Source of the DNA: Coriolopsis trogii
Lineage: Eukaryota; Basidiomycota; Agaricomycetes; Polyporales; Polyporaceae
Assembly: GCA_020543525.1 (NCBI GenBank)
Contig: JAHYIO010000001.1
Span: forward strand, 1,984,001-2,048,000
Length of the DNA: 64,000 bases
Direction of reading: 5' to 3'
Shown here: positions 31,753 through 42,131 of the stretch, piece by piece
Position numbering within the stretch: position 1 is the first letter of the stretch
How the letters are laid out: the number at the start of each line of letters is the position of its first letter
Program-made: the position numbers and the translations under genes
The notes under the pieces: model-generated
Databases searched by the model: none
What the model was told of the DNA's origin: nothing
The model's input: the letters and a program-made list of their open reading frames with translations, nothing else

Positions 31753-34318
31753 ATGTCGCGTTCTCCAAAGCGCCTCGTGGGCCAGCCTCTTCTCTACGCC
31801 ATATCTGTCTTTGCTAGTTTGGGTGTCTTCCTGGTGAGTGTATCACATAGACTCACGCTTCTACGACCAAGGACTCAACTTTCATTCAAGTTCGGATATG
31901 ATCAAGGGTAAGCTTGCGACCGCGTGCTAGTCCAGACCGTTCTCTCACTCGCCCGCCCCGCATCCGTTTCCATGCCCAGTGTCATGTCGGGGGTCATCAC
32001 CGGCCCTTACTTCCGGAAGTTCTTCAACAATCCAGACGCAATCGAAGTCGGGACCATGGTTGCTGTCCTTGAAATCGGCGCCTTCAGTGGGTCACATGCG
32101 AAGCTCGGCGGAGTTCAGACTGCTAACTACGATGCGCATACAGTCACTTCGGTTGCTGCTGGGCGAATTGGAGATGGAATTGGCAGGCGCGGCACGCTCT
32201 TCATCGGCGCCGTGGTCTTTGCTATCGGCGGGGCCATCCAAACGTTTACCCCAGGCTTCTGGGTTATGGTCTTGGGCCGTATCATATCTGGACTTGGCGT
32301 AGGCCTGCTTTCGTCAGTATCCACGAATTGTAGTGGCCACGCCGCAACGTCACTAATGCGCTTCTCCAGGACTATCGTCCCTATATATCAGAGTGAAATC
32401 TCCCCACCGAACCACGTACGTGCTACGCAACGGATGGTGGTTACAATCCGTGCTGATGTCTGTGTTCAGCGTGGCGCGCTTGCCTGTATGGAATTTACCG
32501 GCAACATCTTCGGTTACGCGTCTTCTGTGGTAAGTTGTTATACACAGCGGTTTGTACGCGCTGTAAGTGCTCAACTGGGTTACAGTGGATCGACTATTTC
32601 TGCTCCTTCATCGAATCGGATCTCTCCTGGAGGATCCCGTTGTTCATTCAAGTCGTCATAGGTGCTATTCTAGCCGCTGGTTCGCTCGTCATGCCAGAGA
32701 GTCCTAGGTTTGTGTGCAATTGTTTGCATATAACTGGGACTCGACAATCTCTGACAACTTGGGCGCGTGATTAGGTGGCTCATTGATGTAGACCGCGATG
32801 ACGAGGGTATGCAGGTGATTGCCGACCTCCATGGAGGAGATCCCAACGACGTTGTCGCCGTGGCGGAATTCCAGGAAATAAAGGACAGAGTCATTTTCGA
32901 AGTAAGCAACTCTGATTATTGATGACTGTATACCTCACACTTACACTTAACCACACTCAGCGCGAGTCCGGTGAAGGACGCACATATGCCATAATGTGGA
33001 AACGCTACAAGCGACGTGTATTGCTTGCGATGTCGTCCCAAGCGTTTGCCCAGCTGGTGCGTACAGTTCTGCATTACTCCAAGTATGAGCTAACTTTTGT
33101 GTATAGAATGGTATCAATGGTGAGAGCAAATTAACATAGCCTAGAATCACTCACTCATGCTATCACATTCGAAGTCATCTCATACTATGCACGTAAGTAG
33201 CTCATTTGATTGCTACACAACCGATGCTGAGAGCGAATATAGCCCGAGTATTTGAAGGTTAGTCAAAGCCTGAGATGCAATGAATCGTTTCTCATCCCAC
33301 CTCAGAGGCCGGATGGGTAGGAAGAGACGCTATTCTCATGACCGGTATCAACGCAATCATATACATCCTCAGCACGCTTCCACCGTAAGTATCGTCCCTT
33401 CGTTCTTCACTTGTTCCAGCGACTCACCTCTTTTCCATGTCAGGTGGTACCTTGTTGATCGATGGGGGCGACGTTTCATTCTGCTCACTGGAGCAGTAAT
33501 CGTATGTCCATATCTTGGCCTCGGAACGTTTGTTGTTACTGATATAGTCATACAGATGGCACTGTCACTGGGTATGACCGGGTGGTGGATGTACATCGAT
33601 GTCGAGGAAACCCCGCGTGCTGTTGTGATCTGCGTCATTGTATTCAACGCCGCATTCGGATATAGCTGGGGACCTATCCCATGGTTGTACCCTCCCGAGG
33701 TGCGGATCAGCATTGACATGACGAGGAAGGAAATGCTGACAGTCGTTGCAGATCATGCCACTGACTGTACGCGCGAAGGGCGTGTCTATTTCTACTGCGA
33801 CGAATTGGGCGTTCAACTTCCTTGTCGGCGAAATGACTCCATACTTGCAAGAATTGATCGAGTGGCGATTGTACCCGATGCACGGCTTCTTCTGCGTTTG
33901 CAGTTTCGTCCTTGGTGGGTAGCCTATAATCTGCATTCCAAAGGCATTGTCTGACTGATGTGCTGTATAGTCTATTTCTGTAGGTTGTCTTGATGATGTT
34001 GATTCTGGCGGTGCCTAAACTTTGTTGCAGTGTACCCCGAGACGATGGGCGTGCCGTTGGAAGAGATGGACGCTGTATTCGGCGAAGGTTTGTGTCTACC
34101 TCTGTACAATGTCTTAATGACTGACGCCTGTTACAGAGGAGCTGGAAGAACGGTTGGAAGACGAGGAATCCGAGCGAGCATCTCTGGTGTCTCGCCGATC
34201 AAGCCGATCTCGTCGCAGTCAGAGAATGCCAAGCTCGTCTGGACGAGGCTTGGTGAGTCGCTTGATGGGTCGCAACGGGCGTACAGCCTATCAGCCCATC
34301 AGCGACAGCGACGAATAG
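31753..34318 (+). CDS. MFS sugar transporter
   Basis: Nineteen exons: 31753-31833, 31891-31907, 31980-32086, 32144-32312, 32370-32415, 32470-32529, 32586-32707, 32775-32901, 32961-33056, 33107-33119, 33175-33192, 33243-33257, 33306-33384, 33444-33501, 33556-33699, 33752-33914, 33971-33979, 34031-34087 and 34137-34318, giving 520 residues. Sugar-porter hallmarks are FGYDQGVMSG, GRIGDGIGRRG, PESPRWL, NGINVISYYAP, DRWGRRF, WGPIPWLYPPEI and YPETMG. Twelve membrane spans are expected, with a basic Ser/Arg-rich cytosolic tail ending PISDSDE. The substrate, likely a hexose, disaccharide or polyol, cannot be assigned. Exons of 9, 13, 15, 17 and 18 nt are inferred; each one restores conserved residues. 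Confidence 0.9.
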
Positions 34319-34763
34319 GAACTCGCGAGGATGAACAGCAGTGCGATTGAGGGCAATCCTGACGCGCTACCCCGGCGTCATACTCCCGTCCACTCGGACG
34401 GGGAAGACGACGAATAAGCTGGGACAAGCGCATAGGGAAAGACAGGATGATTACCAAGTGGTAATTGGTAGTTGGACTGCTTCTTTGGCCGCCGTTGTTC
34501 ATCCTCACCACCACAGTCTAGCTGCTAGCACTATCGTATCAGCCACACTGATTAATTACCTGTACTTGCCCTCTCAGCCTGCGCAACCCATACCCCTCGT
34601 CGCTGCACTGTAAACAATACTGTTACATACGCAGTTTATCTAGCAATCATCTCTTTTGCTTCTCGTTCCGTTTGGCAACCCAGTGGCGCTCGAATATGCA
34701 ATCACATACTAGGCGAGCGTCTAGAGCAAAATCATTGTGACCGCGCTGGCAAGCGATGACATC
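34319..34763. other. Intergenic region, tandem genes
   Basis: A 445-bp gap between the sugar transporter and the helicase. Short frames only; nothing recognised. Confidence 0.6.
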
Positions 34764-36649
34764 ATGCTACCTCTCTCTTTTGCCACCCATGCGAATTGGG
34801 CACGCTTCCTAGGTCGCGCATCCCTGCCTCACGGTCAAGGACTCCGGCAATCGTGGGCAAGATGCATCCACAAGGGCCCTAGGGATGCGGTCCAGGAATA
34901 CTTGCATCCTGATGAATACAGCTTCGAGCGACTAGGGCTGCAACCATCTGTGCTCGCCGCGCTACGTCTCGCGTTTCCCTCAATCAAGCACCCCACACCT
35001 ATTCAGCACCGATTCTTGGATGCTGTATTGCACGGAAAAGATGTGCTGTACAAAGACAAGACAGGATCTGGAAAGTACGTGTTTGCCTGCTCCTGCTATT
35101 TACACGTCATACAACGGGTTGGCTCGTCCAGGTCATTCGCTCTGGCACTCGCGCTGCTCAACCAAAAGCGGAAGAAGCCAGCTTTCAGGAACACGGAGGC
35201 CTCACAAGAGCTGCCCATCACTTCTCTCCTGTTGGTCCCTCATCGTGATCTGGCCTTCCAATACTACCACTGGATTGAACGGATACACCACCACATGACG
35301 CGTCAAGAGCCCCTTCCCTCTCTGGCACAAGTGCTCGTGCGAGACTCCAAAACGCTTGAAGAGCATCTCGCTCCGATACGAAAGAATCCGCCGCACATCC
35401 TCATCGGTACCCCGCAGGCGATCCTTGACGTCGTCCAGGCGGACCCGAACGCGCTCCCCCTTAGCAAACTCTCCACGGTCGCCGTGGACGAGGCGGACTA
35501 CCTGATCGAGAGCGTGCCGATCCTGAAGGACAAGTACGCGATGATGAAGGTCGAACGGCAGATCAACAAACACCCGGGTCCGACGCGCCTCCTGCTGAAC
35601 CACATCTACCAAGCGCAGAACTGGCGGCGGAAGGCCGCGTACCAGATGGAGCGGGGGACACTGAAGGGCGAAGACAATCGGAGGAAGTACGGCCAGCGGG
35701 CACCGCAGTTGATCATGCTGAGCGCGACGCTCCGGAACCACCTCAGGCGGTTCTTGCTCGCGGACAGCGGGTGGTTCACGGAGGAGCCGGGGAAGCTTGT
35801 TAGGATCACTGGGAACGTGTCTGCGCATGCTCCTCTGAGCTCGAGGGGTCGTCCGGGCCAAGATTACCCGTCGGACGATGAGGCGGCAGCGACGCTTGGG
35901 GGAACGGGCATCCAGCACCATGTTCTTGTGGTATCGGCGGAAGGCGATATTACGAACATCGAAGGCGCGGTGGCTTTGCCTGAGGAAGGGAAGGCGTCGT
36001 CGAAGAGTGGCACTGAATTGCCCCCGTCGTCGGGGATGCCTCAGACACCCGACGTCGAGGAGATTGGTACGTGGCAGATCCCGGGGGGGAATATAATCTC
36101 AAGCTCATGTGTCCTCTCACTGAATACCTAGATGAACCATCGCCGTTCGACCCGAACGCGATGGAGGCCATTGCGGCGGCGTTCGCGTTGGATGTGCCCT
36201 CTGTCGCGCTGCTAGTGCTGCCGTCTGACGCGCCTGTCCGACGAGCCGTGTACGACTTGCGTCTCCTCGGAGTTAATGCTCACCCACTTGACGTTGTCAA
36301 GGATGAGAATGGAAGGACGCATCTAATGCGCCGGGACTTCGACTCTGCGGCCGAGAACCCTACTTTGCTGGTGTCCACGCTGGCTTCGACACGGGGACTG
36401 GACCTGCCCGAGCTCTCGCACGTCTTCATCCTGGGCGTGCTGGACGGGGGCGCGGTGGACTCGTACCTGCATGTCGCGGGACGGGTGGGACGGTTCGGAC
36501 GGGGCGGGAAGGTGATCAGCGTTGTGGCGGATCGGCACGAGGTGGTGGGGGAGAACGGGAAGAAGAAGATGAGGGACGAGCCCCGGATGATGGAGAGCAT
36601 GCTGAAGAAGATGGGCATCAGGGCGGTCAAGTTTGAGCACTTCAGCTAG
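34764..36649 (+). CDS. DEAD-box RNA helicase, probable mitochondrial (Mrh4-like)
   Basis: Three exons, 34764-35074, 35132-36066 and 36132-36649, giving 587 residues. The N-terminus (MLPLSFATHANWARFLGR) has no acidic residue and suits mitochondrial targeting. Motifs in order: a Q-motif region (SFERLGL, HPTPIQ), motif I KTGSGKS, VPHRDLA, GTPQAILD, motif II VDEADYL, motif III LSATLR, motif V STRGLDLPE and motif VI HVAGRVGRFGRGG. An insert of about 100 residues after motif III is low-complexity. The enzyme unwinds RNA with ATP; yeast Mrh4 works in assembly of the large mitoribosomal subunit. Motif I has DKTGSGK where most members have AxTGSGK. Assignment to Mrh4 is inference from overall look and targeting. 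Confidence 0.85.
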
Positions 36650-37402
36650 GCGGTGGTGGCTGTTCAAATGAATGGTTTCATCGCGCGCGCCACACAGTAC
36701 GCGCGTGTGCATGCTTCTTGGCCTCCGTTGCCGGCGGAAAGGAGTGGATTTGTGTCCGAGCGAGACCAGATGGTGGGCACTGCTCAGGCGACAAGCAAGC
36801 GTGGGAAGAGGTGCAGAGGGGATTGACGGGGCTGACAGTGGCGCGAGATCTGAGGGTCGCAGCTGGGGATGACGTCGGTCTGCAGTTGTGCATGTGTGAG
36901 ACTGGTGCGCAGATTGGGATCTTGCACGAAATCATGATCTGGAGTCGAAGCGAGAATACTAGAAGTCGGGGAGAGGCCTATGTTCTCTCACACGGGCACC
37001 GGCCGCGCACGGTGCGGGCTGCCATAAGACGACGACGATACATACATTGCGTCGCGCGCGACTGCTCCCTCCTCCCAACGGTCATCCAGGTTCTTCGAGT
37101 GTTCTGTGCCTGCTGCTTATCTGCCCCCCTCGTCGTTCGCAGCGAGTGGAGTGGGGAAGCCAACACTAGTCTCCACGTGGCTCTGGAACAGACAGCATTG
37201 CGCGCTACGACTATCTCGACCGCGGCAGACTCGTGGACGACATCCGGAGTAGCAGCCCGGGCGGGAGGCTGCCAGTGGCTATAGTTCGACCTCTTTCCAT
37301 CACAGACCTCGTTCTATTTATCCCATCCTTCCCTCCTCTTCTTCCCGCCGTCCTTTCCTTTCCTCTCCTCCTCTCTCCTCCTCCTCCTCCTTCAGGCCCG
37401 CC
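36650..37402. other. Intergenic region with pyrimidine tract
   Basis: A 753-bp gap between tandem genes. A CT-rich tract at about 37320-37395 runs up to the start codon of the next gene and probably forms its core promoter and 5' UTR, as is common in fungi. No RNA gene or second coding frame is convincing. Confidence 0.55.
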
Positions 37403-40130
37403 ATGCCTGTCCCCCGCTCCCTCCTCCGGCCAGCCCTCCTCTGGTCTTGTCTCGCTCTCGTATTGCTTTGTGCTGGTCCTGTCCTCGCCCAGTCGTCAAA
37501 CACACAGCCCAAACCCACCCCGTCCACTTCGCTTTCTTTGACGACCAGCACCACGACCATCACGACTACCACACATACAGGCAATCGCAACAACGTACCC
37601 ACCACCATCACCTCGGCAACCACCTTCAATGTCACCTACACCGTCACCCCCACCCCGTCCAAGACTGCAGAAGCGGCTGCATCCTCGTCTGCGGCACCGG
37701 ACTACACCCAGCTCGACACCCATCTTGATCCCGGGTTTGGCGTGCTAGGTGCGGTCCTCATCCTGACAGGTCTCCCGAGCGCGTTCCTCGGCCACAAGAA
37801 CCGTTGGACGTCCTTCTTCCTTGTCGGCTTCTACACCCTCTCCCTCGTCTGTTTCGTCCTCATCCTCCGCTTTGGCGTCATCCCTGCCATCAATCCGCCC
37901 AACAAGACGATTCGTGGCCTCTTCGTCCTCTCCTCGGGCGTGGCGGGCATCGCGGGTGGAGGCATCGCCATCTTCTTCTGGAAGGCGTCCAAGTACTTCA
38001 TCGGCGCATGGGGAGGGTTCGCACTCGCCTTGTGGATCCAGTGCTTCCGTAACGGTGGCCTGATAGGCCCGCTCGGATACCGCTGGATCATGTACATCGG
38101 TAAGCACACCTTACATCTGGGGTTCTGACACTCGAGCTAAGCGGACATGCACGCGTGTATGCGTTTCCCTCCGCAGCCGTGTCCGTGGTCGGCTTTGTGT
38201 TGTGCACCATACCGAAGCTCCACTACTACGTGCTACTCACGTCGACGGCCTTTGTTGGCGCGACGGCGTTCATGTTGGGAATCGATTGCTTCACGACCGC
38301 CGGGCTCAAGGAGGTGCGTCCGCTGCATTTACACACGCTTGCTCCGAGATGCCGTACTGACGGTTCGGGCCGTAGTTCTATGTGTGGAACATCGGCTTTG
38401 AGTCACTCTTCACAAAGTACAGACAGCATGGCATCAAGTTCCCTGTCACCCAGATAATGCAGATTGAGCTGGGCATGATGGGTGCCGTGGCTATCATGGG
38501 CATGGCTGTCCAATTCCAGATCCTCAAGATCCTCTTGCGCAAGATGAGGGAAATTGAAGCGGAACGCAAACGGCAAGACGAGGCAGCTGAAGCTCGTGCC
38601 GCCGAACGATTCAAGGAGCTCGAGGCCGAGAAGGAGGATTGGGAGCGCATGCATCCAGGCCTTCCATTCAAACACGGGCGTGCGGATAGCAACCTGTCAG
38701 GTATGCCTCTGCTCAACAAAGACGGTTACGCGTCCGGCGACCCCGACTCTCCCATGGGCACTCCCCGACCTCGCTACCAATCTGGCCTGTCTGAGTTCAT
38801 GGCTGCACCTACGCCTACGGATGAGCTCAACCGCGCTGCCAGCAAGCAGCTCCAAACTCCAGGTGTTCTCCCCGTTCTGGATCTTGGTGACGACATTGAG
38901 GCCAACGTTCCTGACACATTTATTGCGAAGAACGGGACCTCCAAAGCATTAGCACCAGGAGAAGTCCAGGAACTGAAGAAACGCGAGGAGCTTTTGTCGG
39001 AAATACAGACGATCCGCAGGTCTATCGAGCTTTTGCGGACTGACTCCCCGAACCCGAATGCCTCGAACTCGTCAGATTCTCGCCACCCCTCCACGAGCTC
39101 CCGTCCTCTCAGCCAGGAGTTCTCTTACTTGGCTAATACTTCTGCGGCACATCTTCGCCCCCCTCGTCAACGTGACCCTCGCGCTCGCGTACAGTCCATG
39201 GAGCTTTCGAACCTGGCGCGTTCTCCCGAACTTGGGGCCTCGATCGGTCGACCGACGAGTGCCCCTCTCCGCGACGATGATTGGGACGTCTACGTGCAGG
39301 AACGCAAGCTGCTCCAGCCGCCTTCCGGTGTCACCCCACCGATCCCGACGACGCCCGTTAGCCCGCCTCGAGTCTCCGTCTCTCCTGCCGTGGTAGAGGC
39401 ATTGAAGGACCGTCAGCGGCGGGAGAGCGCGTTGGTTGGGCAACCGGTGGAAGGTGTGGCGAGGAGTTCCTCGTCCGGAGGCGAGGACGTTCCGCTTGCC
39501 CTACGTCCTACACACCAGAAGACGGTCTCGTCGGGTAACGTCCCGGTCACCATCCTCCCACCGAAGCGCATCGCCCAGCCTACTCCCCAGGGCGCAAACG
39601 CGGCGCCGCGTGTGAAGACGTTTGAGGAACTCGTCGAGCGTCATCGCGAGAAGTTGCACGAGCTGCAGGCTCCGCTGACCCAGGCCGAGAAGGAGCAGGC
39701 GGAGATCTCGAACGCTCGCAGCCGTTGGGAGCGTGCGAAGAACAACGAGAAACAAGCGATGGCGAAGCGGCAGGCGGATAAGGAGAAGGAGCAGGCCGCG
39801 AAAGAGCGTGGGCGCAAGTCGGGCGAGGGTCGACGCCACGCGTCGGGGAGCGGGCCCGAATCGCCTGAAGACAAGAAGGCGCATCGGCGGTCGCTGAGCG
39901 CAGACCTGCTCATGAACGTGCCTGGGACGCAAGCGTCGTCGCGCCGCATGTCGACGATGAAGGTCGAAGATTGGCAACGACACCAGCAGGACGTGGAGGT
40001 CCCCCCTGCGCGCCCTTCGCACGCTCGAACGGGCTCGTCTCCGATGTCGATGTCGAGACGTCAGTCGGGTGTCCCCTTCCCTGAAGCCTCGAAGAGGCGG
40101 TCGCAGCTTCCCCGTGACCCTGTCAGTTAA
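37403..40130 (+). CDS. TM7S3/TM198-like (DUF4203) membrane protein with long cytosolic tail
   Basis: Three exons, 37403-38099, 38177-38313 and 38376-40130, giving 862 residues. A signal peptide ends near residue 29 (CAGPVLAQ), followed by about 80 Ser/Thr-rich residues that would be O-glycosylated outside the membrane. About seven hydrophobic spans lie between 112 and 320 (FGVLGAVLILTGLPSAFLG, GLFVLSSGVAGIAGGGIAIF, YYVLLTSTAFVGATAFMLG). This is the DUF4203 type. The remaining 540 residues are cytosolic: a charged helix (KMREIEAERKRQDEAAEARA), long Ser/Pro-rich disorder, a second helical region from about 740 (FEELVERHREKLHELQAPL, then a Lys/Glu-rich stretch), and a basic end. The function is unknown. 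The architecture would suit a surface sensor or scaffold, which is inference. Confidence 0.85.
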
Positions 40131-40978
40131 GGGTGGCCGTTGATGTAATTGAAGGTCAAGTACTGTAATGGTTGCGCATCTCGGGTGATATCGTTGGGAC
40201 GACCTGGATTAATGTGTACCACCACCACCGCGATCACGAGTAGCAGTACCATAGCGATGTCGAAGAAGGTGGCCCCTGCGGACTGAGGATTGGACTCTCT
40301 ACACTTCCGTTCTCTACTTATCATCAGTCTGAGCATACGTAGTTAGTACACCATTTGCATATGTTTCATTTTCTCCCCGTTGCATGCGAGCACTTTCTCC
40401 CTTCATATTCCCCCATCCCATTCTCCTCCATAGTTACCCCCTCTCCATGGTCGGACATTCATTTGGACTCGGACTAGCATATCATTCATGTCGACGGCGT
40501 CATGATAATACGATGCATCGGATTCATGCATGCCATCCATCGCCTTCCTGAGAAGAAGCAATTGAACTGTTATGGAGAGGGGTCAGTATCCCATGAATTA
40601 GACTTTACGCTAGCCGGTGTGGCTCATGGTGGCTTATGATGATGTCGAACGATTTCGATCGGTACGGGCTGTAGCGATCGAAGTCGTCCCATGGGGACGG
40701 TGGGAGTGTTGGGGAAGTGGCTCTCCTGTCTAACCAAAGACAACTTAGCCATGCCATTTGCGGCACTTGCGCAAACGCTCCCATTGACTGTCAGTCTAGG
40801 CTCCCTTCAGGCTTCCGGTTCCCCACCGACTCAGCGTACTTAGGGCTGGGGCCATTCCAGAATTACTCTGGCTCCCCTCTGAATCTTCTCCTGCAGTACC
40901 TCCCGCCAGTATAAATCCTAATACCTACCCGAGTCTCTCCTGAATTCCTGAACGCTTCTTCCGGACGACATCATCAAC
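40131..40978. other. Intergenic region, tandem genes
   Basis: An 848-bp gap. Frames in it are short and without recognisable content. It ends with a TATA box and leader of the next gene. Confidence 0.55.
40910..40916 (+). promoter_or_regulatory. TATA box of the acidic orphan gene
   Basis: TATAAAT, 63 bases before the ATG at 40979, an expected spacing for a strong fungal core promoter. Confidence 0.55.
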
Positions 40979-41829
40979 ATGTCTGTGCCTCGTTCACAAT
41001 CTGTCCCACACATCTCTTCTCTCAACAAAATAAACACGGCACCCCTCCACGCTGGACGCCATGGTCACCCACACCTGGCTCGCCACTGCAGCGCTGTGAC
41101 GATATCGTCCGCCCACAGCCCTTCGTCGCTGTACACTCCCCGCGTGGAGAGGGAGGACCCGTTCAGCCTCTCTGGCTTCTTCCCGGCGAGTCTCCCCGCT
41201 CTCGAACGTCCTGACGCCGACCAGGAGTGGGACTGGCTGCATGCCGACGACGATGACGGCGTCGAAGAGCGCGAGGACGCCGAGTACCGGTCCGGGCGCG
41301 TCTCGCCCATCTCGGAGAGCGACGACGAATGGAACGTGCCAACGCCCTGCTCGCCTGACGTGGAGGACGCACTGGCGGGGGACGCCATCAGGCGTGAAGA
41401 CAAGCTAGGCATCTTGACGTTGAGCAGTATGTTGAATTGTTTTCTATCTCTCTGGTGTTGTTCTGAGGTGTGCTGACGGATTACCACGCTGGGCGGCCAC
41501 TTGTGGCTTCCGTGCTTCTTTGCTCCTTAGACACGCTGTTCATGCCGTCGCACGGCGAAGAACCTTATGTCGAGGACCGGCTGTTATCTCCCTACGTGCA
41601 GGCAGGTGATCCGCTGGACGCCGATGCTGTCTACGACGCTCTTCGAGCGCTGCGTACGGCACACAGTCTTCCCAGTGGATCACCTGCCAGTTACGAGTCC
41701 GCGGCCCTGCACGAGCTCTTTTCCCCATCGAAGGAGGCGGAAGATAAGGTAAAGGTCGAGGCAGACGGCTGGGAGGCGCTTGTCTCGTGGGGTGTGAGCA
41801 CGGTCGTAGACTATTTCTCGCCCGTCTGA
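40979..41829 (+). CDS. Acidic protein of unknown function
   Basis: Two exons, 40979-41426 and 41531-41829, give 248 residues. I do not recognise the family. The first 60 residues are His/Ser/Pro-rich; then come FSLSGFFPASLP, a strongly acidic stretch (DQEWDWLHADDDDG to EEREDAE) and SPISESDDEWNVPTP with several Ser-Pro and acidic sites. The C-terminal part is more ordered, with ADAVYDALRALRTA and a final WEALVSWGVSTVVDYFSP that could be an amphipathic helix. No signal peptide or membrane span. The clear TATA box and an in-frame intron support a real gene. The acidic/aromatic stretches recall activation domains or intrinsically disordered regulators, without proof. Confidence 0.65.
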
Positions 41830-42131
41830 GTCTCTCGCCGCCTGGCTGTTTGCTCTGGTCGTACACGGTGTATGTTTAGGCCCTTACGGTATGTCGAACG
41901 CGGATCTTGTACTGTATAGGACGAGAGATCATGGAGGACTTGCCCACGAGAGTAAACGGAATGCCGAGGTGCCGGAGGACCCCGGAACCGCTGAATTCTG
42001 GGCAGAAGTTCACGGGGTCGCGCGCGGGAGCTTTATAACCGACGCGCGTGGGTAAAAAGCGTGTTTCTTCCCACTCCCACAGTGAGCCGTTTCCCACAGC
42101 GCATCTGCGAGAGCTCAAGTTGAGGCCCACC
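41830..42131. other. Short intergenic region upstream of the CSL gene
   Basis: A 302-bp gap that holds the 3' UTR of the orphan gene and a possible TATA element at 42034-42038 for the CSL gene. Nothing else recognised. Confidence 0.5.
42034..42038 (+). promoter_or_regulatory. Possible TATA box of the CSL gene
   Basis: TATAA 98 bases before the ATG at 42132. It favours the longer N-terminus of the CSL gene over a start at 42395. Confidence 0.35.

Noticed and set aside
35202..35921. 239-codon minus-strand frame opposite the DEAD-box helicase
   Set aside because: Arg-rich shadow of the helicase exon without any family feature.
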